Of a stretch of DNA of 64,000 nucleotides, positions 1-8,581 are shown piece after piece. This DNA comes from an uncultured Atopobiaceae bacterium (GTDB lineage: Bacteria > Actinomycetota > Coriobacteriia > Coriobacteriales > Atopobiaceae): assembly GCA_944322145.1 (NCBI GenBank), contig CALUNW010000007.1, positions 1 through 64,000 of the forward strand, given 5' to 3'. Under the pieces are notes generated by a model that was not told the DNA's origin, did no database searches, and saw only the letters and a program-made list of their open reading frames with translations. The translations under genes and the position numbers were made by a program. Positions within the stretch are counted from its first letter, which is position 1. The number at the start of each line of letters is the position of its first letter.

Positions 1-1
1 G

Positions 2-199
2 CGCGTCATCTCCGGCGAGTCCGGCGCCGTGGGCGCGGGCCTGATCACCACGCTCATGGAGTCCGACGAGTACGCCGGCCTCCGCGAGGCCATCGGCCTC
101 GACGAGAAGAGCTCCGTGCTCATGTTCTCGACCGAGGGCGACACGGACCCGGTCAACTACCGCAAGGTCGTGTGGGACGGAGCGTACCCCGCCGAGTAG
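2..199 (+). CDS. ygeX: Diaminopropionate ammonia-lyase, C-terminal end (partial)
   Basis: The window opens inside this gene; the last 65 codons are visible, ending in TAG. The visible part has the look of the C-terminus of PLP-dependent 2,3-diaminopropionate ammonia-lyase: a GESGAVGAG loop, which in this fold contacts the cofactor phosphate, followed by a conserved tail with FSTEGDTDP. The family cleaves diaminopropionate to pyruvate and ammonia. ygeX followed by ygeY and ygeW is the order seen in the anaerobic purine/ureide cluster of E. coli and gut anaerobes, so context supports the call. The N-terminal PLP lysine lies outside the window. Confidence 0.88.
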   Translation, partial: RVISGESGAVGAGLITTLMESDEYAGLREAIGLDEKSSVLMFSTEGDTDPVNYRKVVWDGAYPAE

Positions 200-221
200 C
201 TTTTGGAACGTCGCTGCGAGG

Positions 222-315
222 GGAGGTCCTTGTCCCTCCGCCCGCAGCTCTGCAGTGAGGCGAGCGTTCTTCTCGCCGAGCGAAGCTGTTTGAGGACGGA
301 GGGACAAGGACCTCC
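222..315. repeat. Inverted repeat between ygeX and ygeY
   Basis: Perfect 19-base arms at 222-240 and 297-315 (GGAGGTCCTTGTCCCTCCG and its complement) enclose a 56-base loop. The loop carries one copy of the window-wide oligomer in reverse orientation (266-274). The downstream arm ends 25 bases before the ygeY start. A long RNA hairpin here could separate ygeX from ygeY expression. No T-run follows, so a simple terminator is not evident. Confidence 0.75.
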
Positions 316-340
316 ACCCCCGAGAGTGAGGAGCACTGAA

Positions 341-1747
341 ATGGCCAAGGAACTGAACTTCGACGAGATCAAGAGCGCGGCGGCGGCGTACGGCCCCGAC
401 ATGACCGCCTTCCTGCGCGCGATGATCTCCCACCCCTCCGAGTCCTGCGAGGAGGGCGAGGTCGTGGCCTGCATCAAGGCCGAGATGGAGAAGCTCGGCT
501 TTGACAAGGTCGAGGTCGACGGCCTGGGCAACGTCATCGGCTGGATGGGCGAGGGCGAGAAGATCATCGCCATCGACTCCCACATCGACACCGTGGGCAT
601 CGGCAACCGCGACAACTGGGAGGCCGACCCCTACGAGGGCTACGAGACCGACGACCTCATCTACGGCCGCGGCGGCTCCGACCAGGAGGGCGGCATGGCC
701 TCCGCCACGTACGCCGCGAAGATGATGAAGGACCTCGGCCTCATCCCCGAGGGCTACAAGATCATGGTCGTGGGCTCCGTCCAGGAGGAGGACTGCGACG
801 GCATGTGCTGGCAGTACATCGTCAACAAGTACTTCGACGGTCCCGAGGACGCCCGCGAGAAGATCGACTTTGTGATCTCCACCGAGCCCACCGACGGCGG
901 CATCTACCGCGGCCACCGCGGCCGCATGGAGATCCGCGTGGACGTCCACGGCGTCTCCTGCCACGGCTCCGCGCCCGACCGCGGAGACAACGCCATCTAC
1001 AAGATGGCCGACATCATCGCCGACGTCCGCGCCCTCAACAACAACGGCTGCGACGAGTCCACCGACATCAAGGGCCTCGTCAAGATGCTCGACCCCAAGT
1101 ACAACCCCGAGCACTTCGAGGACGCGCGCTTCCTGGGCCGCGGCACCTGCACCGTGTCGCAGATCTTCTACACCTCGCCGAGCCGCTGCGCCGTGGCCGA
1201 CTCCTGCGCGATCTCCATCGACCGCCGCATGACCGCCGGCGAGACCTGGGACTCCTGCCTCCAGGAGATCCGCGACCTGCCCGCCGTCAAGAAGTACGGC
1301 GACGACGTCAAGGTCTCCATGTACATGTACGACCGCCCGAGCTGGAAGGGCACCGTCTACGAGACCGAGGCCTACTTCCCCACGTGGATCAACGCCGAGA
1401 GCGCGGCCCACGTCCAGGCCCTCGTTGACGCGCACCACGCCCTCTACGGCGACGAGCGCATCGGCTGCGAGGCCTCCATGGACAAGCGCACCGGCCGCCC
1501 GCTCACGGACAAGTGGACCTTCTCGACCAACTGCGTCTCCATCCAGGGCCGCTACGGCATCCCGTGCGTGGGCTTTGGCCCCGGCGCCGAGAGCCAGGCG
1601 CACGCGCCCAACGAGGTCACCTACAAGCAGGACCTCGTGACCTGCGCCGCGCTCTACACCGCCGCGCTCAACCTCTACGACCCGTCCAAGAAGACCGGCG
1701 ACGTCACCGTCTTCCGCGCCGGCGCCACCGACAACGACATCCAGTAA
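341..1747 (+). CDS. ygeY: YgeY family M20-type metallo-hydrolase/deacetylase
   Basis: This 468-residue protein belongs to the ArgE/DapE/ACY1 M20 family. Metal-binding elements are visible: [10 protein letters not shown] near residue 80, [10 protein letters not shown] near 110, the QEED acidic pair near 150, TEPTDGG near 180, and a late AHAPNE histidine. The dimerisation-domain signature [12 protein letters not shown] also fits. The frame stays open back to 203, but ATG at 341 is preceded by GTGAGGAG and gives the family's usual N-terminus. YgeY is one of the gut-bacterial purine-degradation genes; its exact substrate cannot be read from sequence. It lies between ygeX and ygeW, as in E. coli. 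Confidence 0.92.
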   Translation: MAKELNFDEIKSAAAAYGPDMTAFLRAMISHPSESCEEGEVVACIKAEMEKLGFDKVEVDGLGNVIGWMGEGEKIIAIDSHIDTVGIGNRDNWEADPYEGYETDDLIYGRGGSDQEGGMASATYAAKMMKDLGLIPEGYKIMVVGSVQEEDCDGMCWQYIVNKYFDGPEDAREKIDFVISTEPTDGGIYRGHRGRMEIRVDVHGVSCHGSAPDRGDNAIYKMADIIADVRALNNNGCDESTDIKGLVKMLDPKYNPEHFEDARFLGRGTCTVSQIFYTSPSRCAVADSCAISIDRRMTAGETWDSCLQEIRDLPAVKKYGDDVKVSMYMYDRPSWKGTVYETEAYFPTWINAESAAHVQALVDAHHALYGDERIGCEASMDKRTGRPLTDKWTFSTNCVSIQGRYGIPCVGFGPGAESQAHAPNEVTYKQDLVTCAALYTAALNLYDPSKKTGDVTVFRAGATDNDIQ

Positions 1748-1754
1748 CCGGAGT

Positions 1755-1830
1755 GATTCAAAAGGGGACAGACCCCTTTTGAATCAATCAGAACAGAATG
1801 ATTCAAAAGGGGTCTGTCCCCTTTTGAATC
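1755..1830. repeat. GGGGACAG palindrome, inverted pair
   Basis: Two 31-base units (1755-1785 and 1800-1830) are arranged head to head. Each unit is nearly palindromic: GATTCAAAAGGGG, a short centre, then CCCCTTTTGAATC. The second unit is the exact reverse complement of the first. The pair fills almost the whole ygeY-ygeW gap. The RNA could fold as two small hairpins or one long one. The same family recurs at 5240, 6674 and 11643. Confidence 0.92.
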
Positions 1831-1850
1831 ACTACCGAAAGGAAACCGCA

Positions 1851-3053
1851 ATGGCTAAGGACTTCTCCGCCCTTCTCGACGAGCTCTCCGGCTACGACTT
1901 CTCCGGCATGTACGACGCCGACTTCCTGCACACCTGGGACAAGACCACCGACGAGCTGCGCGCCCTCTACGTCGTGGCCGCCGCCCTGCGCAACCTCCGC
2001 GAGCGCAACATCTCGCCGCGCATCTTCGACTCCGGCCTGGCCGTCTCGCTCTTCCGCGACAACTCCACGCGCACGCGCTTCTCGTTCTCCAAGGCCACGA
2101 ACCTCCTGGGCCTCCAGCTCCAGGACCTCGACGAGGGCAAGTCCCAGATCGCCCACGGCGAGACCGTCCGCGAGACCGCCACGATGATCTCCTTCATGGC
2201 CGACGTCATCGGCATCCGCGACGACATGTACATCGGCAAGGGCGACGCCTACATGGCCGAGGTCGCAGAGTCCGTCGACGAGGCCTATCACGACGGCGTG
2301 CTCGACCACCGTCCGACGCTCATCTCCCTGCAGTCCGACTCCGACCACCCGACCCAGTCCTCCGCCGACATGCTCTACCTCATCGAGGAGTTCGGTGGCC
2401 TGGAGAACCTGCGCGGCAAGAAGGTCGCCGTGACCTGGGCCTACTCGCCCTCCTACGGCAAGCCGCTCTCCTGCCCGCAGTCGCTCATCTCGCTGCTCCC
2501 GCGCTTCGGCATGGACGTCACGCTGGCCCACCCCGAGGGCTATGACCTCATGAGCGACCGCGTCGAGGCCGCCAAGGCCTACGCCGCCGAGTCCGGCTGC
2601 ACCTTCAAGCAGGTCAACACCATGGCCGAGGCCTTCGAGGGCGCCGACATCGTCATCCCCAAGAGCTGGGCTCCCTACGCCGCCATGGAGAAGCGCACCA
2701 ACCTCTACGCCGAGGGCGACGACGCTGGCATCAAGGCGCTCGAGAAGGAGCTGCTCGCCCAGAACGCCACCCACATGGACTGGTGCTCCACGACCGACCT
2801 CATGGCCAAGACCGCAAACGGCCAGGACACCATCTACATGCACCCGCTGCCCGCCGACATCTCCGGCGTCTCCTGCGAGCACGGCGAGGTCATGGCGGAC
2901 GTCTTTGACATGCACCGCGTCGGCATGTACAAGGAGGCCAGCTACAAGCCGTACGCCATCGCGGCCATGATCTTCCTGCAGAAGGTCAAGGACCCCGTGG
3001 CCACGCTCGCGGCGCTCGAGGCCGCGGCCAAGCCCCGCTGGAACCAGGCGTAG
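1851..3053 (+). CDS. ygeW: YgeW family knotted carbamoyltransferase
   Basis: A 400-residue protein of the aspartate/ornithine carbamoyltransferase superfamily. The carbamoyl-phosphate loop DNSTRTRFSF is near residue 70, SDHPTQSSADMLYL near 170, and the family's HPLPAD motif near 335. ATG 1851 follows GAAAGGAAACC. In this family carbamoyl phosphate is formed from, or transferred to, a ureido-type acceptor. In the purine cluster it probably acts in the phosphorolytic direction and feeds the carbamate kinase gene just downstream. The amino-group acceptor is not identifiable from sequence. Confidence 0.92.
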   Translation: MAKDFSALLDELSGYDFSGMYDADFLHTWDKTTDELRALYVVAAALRNLRERNISPRIFDSGLAVSLFRDNSTRTRFSFSKATNLLGLQLQDLDEGKSQIAHGETVRETATMISFMADVIGIRDDMYIGKGDAYMAEVAESVDEAYHDGVLDHRPTLISLQSDSDHPTQSSADMLYLIEEFGGLENLRGKKVAVTWAYSPSYGKPLSCPQSLISLLPRFGMDVTLAHPEGYDLMSDRVEAAKAYAAESGCTFKQVNTMAEAFEGADIVIPKSWAPYAAMEKRTNLYAEGDDAGIKALEKELLAQNATHMDWCSTTDLMAKTANGQDTIYMHPLPADISGVSCEHGEVMADVFDMHRVGMYKEASYKPYAIAAMIFLQKVKDPVATLAALEAAAKPRWNQA

Positions 3054-3075
3054 GAACAATCGCTCGTCCGGGTGA

Positions 3076-3143
3076 GGGCCGCCTATAAGTCGTTCGCTCA
3101 CTGCGCCTTGCGCAGAAGTCGCTCACTGACTTATGGGCGGCCC
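3076..3143. other. Hairpin between ygeW and yqeA
   Basis: Arms GGGCCGCCTATAAGTC (3076-3091) and GACTTATGGGCGGCCC (3128-3143) pair with one wobble. A second hairpin, CTGCGC/GCGCAG (3101-3115), sits in the loop. The CTGCGCCTTGCGC core also appears in the hairpin after ridA at 7171. It may be an mRNA processing or attenuation element. Confidence 0.65.
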
Positions 3144-3168
3144 CGTCCTTACGTTGAGAGGGCATCAA

Positions 3169-4110
3169 ATGGGAAAGAGAATCGTCATCGCCCTCGGTGG
3201 CAACGCCCTGGGCAACAACCTGCCTGAGCAGATGGAGGCGGTCAAGCACACGGCGCGCGCGATCGTGGACCTCATCGAGCAGGGCAACGAGGTCGTGGTG
3301 GCGCACGGCAACGGCCCGCAGGTGGGCATGATCCAGGAGGCCATGACCCAGCTCACGCGCTCCAACCCCGAGAAGTACATCCCGTGCCCGCTCTCGGTCT
3401 GCGTTGCCATGAGCCAGGGCTACATCGGCTACGACCTGCAGAACGCCCTGCGCGAGGAGATGCTGGACCGCGGGATCGATCACGGAGCGGCCACCGTGCT
3501 CACCCAGGTCGAGGTCGACCCCGCCGACCCCGCGTTCGCCAACCCCACCAAGCCCATCGGCGCCTTCATGACGCGCGAGGAGGCCGACCGCATGATCGCG
3601 GAGCGCGGCTACAACGTGGTCGAGGACGCTGGGCGCGGGTACCGCCGCGTGGTGGCCTCGCCCAAGCCGGCGGGCATCGTGGAGCTGGACACCATCCGCT
3701 CGCTCGTGGAGACCAACCACGTGGTCATCGCCTGCGGTGGCGGCGGCATTCCCGTGTTCAAGACCGAGGGCAACCACCTCAAGGGCGCCGCGGCGGTCAT
3801 CGACAAGGACTTCGCGGCGGCCAAGCTTGCCGAGCAGCTGGACGCGGACTTCCTCGTGATTCTGACGGCGGTGGAGAAGGTTGCCGTGAACTTTGGCAAG
3901 CCCGACCAGCGCTGGCTCGACGAGCTCACGCCCGCCGACGTGGAGCGCTACGTGGCGGAGGGCCAGTTCGCGCCCGGCTCGATGCTGCCCAAGGTCCAGG
4001 CGGCGCTCGCGTTTGCGCAGTCCGGCGCGGGCCGCTCGTCGCTGATCACGCTCCTTGAGCGGGCGAGCGACGGCATCGCCGGCAAGACGGGTACCATCGT
4101 ACGTGGGTAG
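3169..4110 (+). CDS. yqeA: Carbamate kinase
   Basis: A 313-residue amino-acid-kinase-fold protein, full length for carbamate kinases. Visible motifs are IALGGNALGNN at the N-terminus, HGNGPQVG near residue 50, ACGGGGIPV near 190, and DADFLVILTAVEKV near 225. It makes ATP from carbamoyl phosphate and ADP, releasing CO2 and ammonia. Directly after ygeW, this gives the pathway its substrate-level ATP yield. The frame is open from 3133, but that part lies in the upstream hairpin; ATG 3169 after GAGAGGGC fits better. Confidence 0.94.
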   Translation: MGKRIVIALGGNALGNNLPEQMEAVKHTARAIVDLIEQGNEVVVAHGNGPQVGMIQEAMTQLTRSNPEKYIPCPLSVCVAMSQGYIGYDLQNALREEMLDRGIDHGAATVLTQVEVDPADPAFANPTKPIGAFMTREEADRMIAERGYNVVEDAGRGYRRVVASPKPAGIVELDTIRSLVETNHVVIACGGGGIPVFKTEGNHLKGAAAVIDKDFAAAKLAEQLDADFLVILTAVEKVAVNFGKPDQRWLDELTPADVERYVAEGQFAPGSMLPKVQAALAFAQSGAGRSSLITLLERASDGIAGKTGTIVRG

Positions 4111-4153
4111 CTGACCGCCGCCTGTCGCTCGCCACCCGTCGTCCGCCGAGGGA

Positions 4154-4227
4154 TTAACGCGCACCGTTTGTTTTGACATTCTATATCCGCAGGTGGTTTT
4201 TGTGGGCAATGCAAACTGTGCGCGTTA
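4154..4227. repeat. Short inverted-repeat element, copy 1
   Basis: This 74-bp element is bounded by TAACGCGCACCGTTTG and CAAACTGTGCGCGTTA, imperfect inverted ends. Its inner part reads TTTTGACATTCTATATCCGC. A second copy with the same ends and the TATATCCGCAGG core lies at 29946-30018. Size and structure resemble a MITE or REP-like element, or a dispersed promoter/operator module. No flanking target duplication is evident. Confidence 0.7.
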
Positions 4228-4296
4228 TTTCTCGCGAGCGGCCGGGCGGCGGCGCGCGGCGGCGCGGCAACGGAGAAGGACGGGGGAGCGCGGGGC

Positions 4297-5241
4297 ATGA
4301 GACCCGACCTCAGGGCATATCTTCTGGGCGACGACGGGCGCCGGGTCTTTGGGCCCGGCCCCGTCGACCTGCTGGAGCGCGTGGGCGAGCTGGGGAGCCT
4401 GCGCGCCGCGGCCATCGACATGGGCATGGCCTACACCAAGGCCACGCGCCTCGTGCGCGACGCGGAGCTCGCCTTTGGCTTCCCGCTGACGGAGCGCACG
4501 GTCGGCGGCTCGGGCGGCGGCGGGTCGCGGCTCACCGCGCAGGCCCTCGACCTCATCGAGCGCTACCGCGCCTTCGAGCGCACGAGCCGCTGGGCCCTCG
4601 CGGCCGCCTACGAGACGTGCTTCTCGGGCTTTGCCGACGTGGCGCGCCTGGGCTGCGTGGTCATGGCGTCCGGGGAGGGGGCGCGCTTTGGCGGCGAGTT
4701 GGGCGAGAAGCTCGTGGCGCCGCTGGCCGGCACGCCCGTTCTCGAGCGCACGCTCGCCGCGCTGCCCGCCGACCTGCTCGACGTGGTGGTCGTGACGCGC
4801 TGGGACGCGGTCGAGGACCTGTGCGGGAGGCTCGGGGTGCGCTGCGTTCGCGCCGCCGGCCCGCGGAAGAGCGACACCATGCGTGCGGGCCTCGAGGCGC
4901 TGGGGCACCGGGCGGGCTGCCTGTTCGTGACCGGCGACCAGCCGCTTCTTACCGAGAAGAGCGTGCGCTCGCTGGTTGCGGCGCTCACGCACGAGCCCAC
5001 GGCGATCGTGCGCCTGGCGTGGCGCGGCCGCGGGGCCAACCCCGTGCTCTGGCCGTCGGACACGCTGGGCGCGCTCGCGCGGCTTGAGGGCGAGTCCGGG
5101 GGGCGCGTCCTTCTCGCCGGCCATGCCGAGCTGGAGGGCCGCGTGCGCCTGGTGGAGGCTACGGACGAGTGGGAGCTCGCGGACGTGGACACGCCCGATG
5201 ACCTGGCGCGCCTCGAGGACGCGCTAGCCGAGAGAAAGTGA
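4297..5241 (+). CDS. ModE-type HTH fused to MocA/MobA-like nucleotidyltransferase (YgfJ-like)
   Basis: A 314-residue two-domain protein. Residues about 1-95 match the ModE N-terminal winged helix: LLERVGELGSLRAAAIDMGM, then TKATRLVRDAE and GGSRLTAQALDLIERY. Residues about 115-310 form a MobA/MocA/YgfJ NTP-transferase domain with the P-loop-like MASGEGARFGG..EK, the metal-site GDQPLL, RGANPVLWP, and DVDTPDDL near the end. It probably edits or matures the molybdenum cofactor while binding DNA. The position between yqeA and hyuA matches ygfJ in related clusters. Its stop TGA lies in the palindrome at 5240. A ModE-like operator is seen at 13124. Confidence 0.85.
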   Translation: MRPDLRAYLLGDDGRRVFGPGPVDLLERVGELGSLRAAAIDMGMAYTKATRLVRDAELAFGFPLTERTVGGSGGGGSRLTAQALDLIERYRAFERTSRWALAAAYETCFSGFADVARLGCVVMASGEGARFGGELGEKLVAPLAGTPVLERTLAALPADLLDVVVVTRWDAVEDLCGRLGVRCVRAAGPRKSDTMRAGLEALGHRAGCLFVTGDQPLLTEKSVRSLVAALTHEPTAIVRLAWRGRGANPVLWPSDTLGALARLEGESGGRVLLAGHAELEGRVRLVEATDEWELADVDTPDDLARLEDALAERK

Positions 5242-5270
5242 TTCAAAAGGGGACAGACCCCTTTTGAATC
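5240..5270. repeat. GGGGACAG palindrome, single unit
   Basis: One 31-base unit of the same family as 1755. It overlaps the stop codon of the upstream ModE/MocA-like gene (TGA 5239-5241) and ends 20 bases before the next start codon. Insertion at, or recruitment as, a gene end is a recurring feature of this family. Confidence 0.9.
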
Positions 5271-5290
5271 ATTCGCAGAGGGGAGAGCCG

Positions 5291-6664
5291 ATGAGAAGGA
5301 TTCTGGCAAACGGCACGCTGGTCACGCCGGATGGCCTGCGCCGCGGCGACCTCGCGCTGGAGGGCGAGAAGATCGTGGCGCTCGCGGCCCACGTGGAGCC
5401 CGAGCCCGGCGACGAGGTCGAGGACGTCTCCGGCTGCTGGGTCTTCCCCGGCTTCATCGACGCGCACACGCACCTGCAGTGCTGGACCGGCATGGACTGG
5501 ACGGCCGACAGCTTTGAGACCGGCACGCGCGCCGCCGCCTGCGGCGGCACCACCTGCATCGTGGACTACGCCACGGCCGACCGCGGCGTCACGATGGACG
5601 AGGCGCTGGCCGAGTGGCACGAGCGTGCGGCGTCCGGCGCCGGCTGCACGGCCAACTACGGCTTCCACATGGCGATCGCCGAGTGGGGCGAGGACTCGCC
5701 CGCCCAGATGCGCCGCATGCGCGAGGCGGGCGTGAGCAGCTTCAAGACCTACCTCGCCTACGACCACCTGCGCCTTTCGGACGCCGAGACGCTGCGCTGC
5801 CTGGAGGTCGTCCGTGACCTGGACGCCGTGCTCTGCGTGCACTGCGAGAACGGCGACGTGGTGAACGAGCTGCAGCGTCGGGTGCTGGCCGAGGGCATCA
5901 CGGGGCCGGAGGGGCACCCGCTCTCCCGTCCGGCCGAGGCGGAGGCGGACGCCGTCTCCCGCCTGCTCTACCTGGCCCGCATTGCCGGCGCGCGCGTGAA
6001 CGTGGTGCACCTGTCCACGGAGCTCGGGCTGGCCGCCGTGCGCGCCGCCCGCGCCCGCGGCCAGGGGGGCATCTACGTGGAGACCTGCCCGCAGTACCTC
6101 ACGCTCGACGACACGCGCTACCTCGAGTGCGGCGACGACGGCTTCGCGGGCGCCAAGTACGTGATGAGCCCGCCCTTGCGCAAGCCGTCGGACGTGCGGG
6201 CTCTGCGCGGGGCCGTGCTCGCCGGCGAGGTGGACTCCATCGCGACGGACCACTGCTCGTTCAACCTGCACGGCCAGAAGGACCGCGGCATAGGTGACTT
6301 CACCAAGATCCCCAACGGCGGGCCCGGCATCGAGCACCGTCCGGCCGTGATGGCCACGACCTTCGAGGGACAGCTCGGCCCCGAGGAGCTGTGCCGCCTG
6401 TTGGCGGAGGGCCCGGCGCGCACCTTCGGCCTCTGGCCGGAGCGCGGGCGGCTGGCCGTGGGCGCCGCCGCCGACGTCTGCGTGTGGGACCCGTCGGCCC
6501 GCTGGACCATCAGCGCGGCGACCCAGCACCAGGCCGTGGACTACACGCCGTGGGAGGGCTTCAAGGCACACGGCCGCGCGCACCTCGTCTACGTTGGCGG
6601 CGAGCTCGTGGCCCGCGACGGCGAGCCCACCGGCGCCACCCCCGGCCGTTACGTGGCAAGATAG
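5291..6664 (+). CDS. hyuA: Dihydropyrimidinase/hydantoinase-type amidohydrolase
   Basis: A 457-residue TIM-barrel cyclic amidohydrolase. Metal ligands are visible in PGFIDAHTHLQ near residue 55. The lysine that is normally carboxylated is in SSFKTYLAYD near 150. Further sites are HCENG near 185, HLSTE near 240, and the catalytic ATDHCSFN near 315. It opens cyclic ureides such as hydantoins or dihydropyrimidines. In the purine cluster HyuA acts on a ring-opened purine intermediate. ATG 5291 follows AGAGGGGAGAG; the longer frame begins inside the palindrome. Confidence 0.92.
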   Translation: MRRILANGTLVTPDGLRRGDLALEGEKIVALAAHVEPEPGDEVEDVSGCWVFPGFIDAHTHLQCWTGMDWTADSFETGTRAAACGGTTCIVDYATADRGVTMDEALAEWHERAASGAGCTANYGFHMAIAEWGEDSPAQMRRMREAGVSSFKTYLAYDHLRLSDAETLRCLEVVRDLDAVLCVHCENGDVVNELQRRVLAEGITGPEGHPLSRPAEAEADAVSRLLYLARIAGARVNVVHLSTELGLAAVRAARARGQGGIYVETCPQYLTLDDTRYLECGDDGFAGAKYVMSPPLRKPSDVRALRGAVLAGEVDSIATDHCSFNLHGQKDRGIGDFTKIPNGGPGIEHRPAVMATTFEGQLGPEELCRLLAEGPARTFGLWPERGRLAVGAAADVCVWDPSARWTISAATQHQAVDYTPWEGFKAHGRAHLVYVGGELVARDGEPTGATPGRYVAR

Positions 6665-6673
6665 CAACAAGGT

Positions 6674-6746
6674 GATTCAATCGGGGACAGACCCCTTTTG
6701 AATCATCGTCCTAATGATTCAAAAGGGGTCTGTCCCCGATTGAATC
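6674..6746. repeat. GGGGACAG palindrome, inverted pair with compensating changes
   Basis: Units at 6674-6704 and 6716-6746 are exact reverse complements of each other. Compared with the 1755 pair, one half-site reads GATTCAATCGGGG instead of GATTCAAAAGGGG, and the matching half of the partner unit carries the complementary change. Within one unit the symmetry is therefore broken while symmetry across the pair is kept. The pair fills the hyuA-ridA gap. Confidence 0.92.
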
Positions 6747-6767
6747 ACCGAGACTAAGGAGAAGAAC

Positions 6768-7154
6768 ATGGCAATCGAGGCAATCGTCACCGACAAGGCG
6801 CCCGCGGCGCTCGGCCCCTACTCCGCGGCGGTGGCCGCTCCGGCCACCAAGGCGATCCACGTGTCCGGCCAGCTGCCGATCGACCCCGCCACCGGCGAGT
6901 TCGCCGGCGAGGACATCCAGGCCCAGACCCGTCAGAGCCTGACCAACATCAAGAACATCCTCGAGGCCGCCGGCGCCTCCATGGCCGACGTCGCCGAGGT
7001 CACCGTCCTTCTCGACGACATCAACGACTTCGCGGCCATGAACGAGGTCTACGGCGAGTTCTTCACGGCGCCGTACCCCAGCCGCGCCGCCTTCGAGGTG
7101 GCCGCGCTGCCCAAGGCCGCCAAGGTCGAGATCAAGGCCGTGGCCTACCTGTAG
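6768..7154 (+). CDS. ridA: RidA/YjgF/Rid family deaminase
   Basis: A 128-residue protein with the complete RidA fold signature: LGPYSAAV, HVSGQLPIDP, the ALGASM-like region AAGASMADV, and PSRAAFEVAALPK, whose arginine binds the substrate carboxylate. RidA proteins hydrolyse reactive enamine/imine intermediates. The upstream diaminopropionate lyase makes just such 2-aminoacrylate, so the gene fits as the last member of the cluster. ATG 6768 follows AAGGAGAAGAAC. Confidence 0.95.
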   Translation: MAIEAIVTDKAPAALGPYSAAVAAPATKAIHVSGQLPIDPATGEFAGEDIQAQTRQSLTNIKNILEAAGASMADVAEVTVLLDDINDFAAMNEVYGEFFTAPYPSRAAFEVAALPKAAKVEIKAVAYL

Positions 7155-7170
7155 GCAGAGTCTCACGCAC

Positions 7171-7205
7171 AGGGCGGCCCGCTGCGCCTTGCGCCGGGCC
7201 GCCCT
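7171..7205 (+). terminator. GC-rich hairpin after ridA
   Basis: Arms AGGGCGGCCC and GGGCCGCCCT flank GCTGCGCCTTGCGCC, starting 16 bases after the ridA stop. It is a likely transcript end for the purine cluster, although the T-run is poor and the long palindrome at 7204 begins on its last bases. Confidence 0.6.
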
Positions 7206-7350
7206 CGAGAAACGCCTGGTGCCGGTTTTCCGAGAAATGCGTGAATTGGTGCGGGAATCGGCCCATCCGCGTGTTTTCCGTACGCAGATGGGCCGATTCC
7301 CGCACCAATTCACGCAGAAGGCGGAAATCCGGCACCAGGCGTTTCTCGAG
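7204..7350. repeat. Long nested palindrome between ridA and the HTH gene
   Basis: Outer arms CTCGAGAAACGCCTGGTGCC... (7204-7225) pair with 7329-7350. Inner 29-base arms (7239-7267 and 7287-7315, GCGTGAATTGGTGC...) are perfect complements. The two arm sets are nested about one centre near 7277. It carries no credible gene. It lies between convergent genes and could be a cruciform-forming element or a non-autonomous mobile palindrome. Confidence 0.85.
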
Positions 7351-7377
7351 GGGCACCCCAAATCCGGGGTGGCGCCG

Positions 7378-7752
7378 CTAGTCCTTCACCTCGCGGAGAA
7401 GGTCAGCGGGGTCGACGCCGTAGAGGCGGGCGACCTTGATGAGGTTGCTCGTGCTGGGCTCCGCGGCGCCCGATTCCCACTTCGACACGGCCTGCCTGCT
7501 CACGCCGATCTTCTCGGCTACGAGCTCCTGCGTCATCTTGCAGCGCTCGCGATGGGCACGCAGCACCTCGCCGAGCGACCGGCGCACGGCGACGCGTTCG
7601 GGGTCCTTGTGCTCGCGCTCCTGGCGGAGGAACCAGCGGATGGCGAGAATCGCCAGCACCACGAGCAGAATCCACGGAAGGGCCCTCAGCAGCAGGAAGA
7701 TGAGAAAAAAGACGAGCTCCAACGGTCCCAGACCAATGATTCTGCCGTCCAT
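7378..7752 (-). CDS. Membrane-anchored XRE-family HTH protein
   Basis: A 124-residue protein. Residues about 8-45 form one or two tightly spaced hydrophobic segments (LELVFFLIFLLLRALPWILL, then VVLAILAIRWFL). Residues about 62-118 are a Cro/C1-type HTH: MTQELVAEKIGVSRQAVSKW, then ESGAAEPSTSNLIKVARLYG. The order is unusual, since the membrane part precedes the DNA-binding part. ATG 7752 follows GGAGAGGAGCGCTC; a longer open frame upstream has no better site. The target is unknown. It is transcribed towards ridA. Confidence 0.85.
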   Translation of the reverse strand: MDGRIIGLGPLELVFFLIFLLLRALPWILLVVLAILAIRWFLRQEREHKDPERVAVRRSLGEVLRAHRERCKMTQELVAEKIGVSRQAVSKWESGAAEPSTSNLIKVARLYGVDPADLLREVKD

Positions 7753-7884
7753 GAGCGCTCCTCTCCGCGTGGCTCTGGCACAACCATAGCAATCTCGTCT
7801 GGTTGACAACAGCACCTATCGCGCAACTTTGGGTTGCGCCTGGTTGCGCGGTGAGTTTTGTGGCGCTCCGACGGTCCTGGACGC

Positions 7885-8550
7885 CTAGGGCAGAGCAGCG
7901 AACCCGGCGCGGACGCTGCCCACAAACGCCGGCATGCCGAGAAGGACGGTGAGCTCGCGGGCCGCATCGGGCGCGACGTCGGCCTGGTTGACGAGTGCGA
8001 CGTCGGCGAGGGCCTCGGCGCGCGCGGCGCGCGCCACGAGCTTCGGCGTGGCGGCGTCCTCCGGCGCGCAGCCGGCGAGCTCGCAGAAGATCTCCGGGCG
8101 GTGCACGACGTCGCGGACGGGCCGTCCCATGCCGGACGCGCCGAGCACGAGAATCGTGCGTCCCGAGCACGCGGGGATGACGGGCTCCCAGGCGGCGTGC
8201 GCCTTGAGGGGGAGCCGGCGCGCGCCGTCGGCCTCCACGAGGACGTGGTCCGCGAGGGACGCCAGCGCGTCGATGCCCAGCTCGGGCGCCACGAGCTTGT
8301 CGTTCTTCTCTGCCCGCGATCCCACGCAGACCACGCGCGACGCCGCGAGCGCCTCCGCGACCGCGTCCGGGTCCGCTGACGTAACGAGCGGAACGCCCTC
8401 AAACGGCAGGATGTGCGTGGTCGTGGTGAGCACGACTGTGCCCGGCAGCTCGCGCGCGAGCGCCGCCAGCAGCGACGTCTTGCCGCCGCTGCCGATGACC
8501 GACGCCACGCCCGGGCCCACGCCCAGCGCCTCCGCAAGTGCCATACGCAT
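7885..8550 (-). CDS. yqeC: Selenium-dependent hydroxylase accessory protein YqeC
   Basis: A 221-residue P-loop protein with VIGSGGKTSLL near residue 20 and HVLVEADGARRLPLKAHA near 105, both typical of the YqeC family. YqeC and YqeB mark genomes carrying selenium-dependent molybdenum hydroxylases that use a labile, non-selenocysteine selenium. It probably uses ATP in selenium insertion into the molybdenum site. It is divergent from the dehydratase-like gene at 8669, with a palindromic site between them. Confidence 0.88.
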   Translation of the reverse strand: MRMALAEALGVGPGVASVIGSGGKTSLLAALARELPGTVVLTTTTHILPFEGVPLVTSADPDAVAEALAASRVVCVGSRAEKNDKLVAPELGIDALASLADHVLVEADGARRLPLKAHAAWEPVIPACSGRTILVLGASGMGRPVRDVVHRPEIFCELAGCAPEDAATPKLVARAARAEALADVALVNQADVAPDAARELTVLLGMPAFVGSVRAGFAALP

Positions 8551-8581
8551 CTCCTCGACGCATCCCTACCGCTCACAGTCA

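Noticed and set aside
1803-3101. 432-codon open frame on the bottom strand opposite ygeW
   Set aside because: It is the mirror of a strongly conserved gene, is rich in His/Gly/Val as expected for antisense of high-GC codons, and has no ribosome site. Similar long frames at 2986-4209, 5243-6670, 8918-10306, 10594-12732, 13128-14672, 30898-33054, 39613-42057, 56779-58941 and 60841-63048 were rejected for the same reason.
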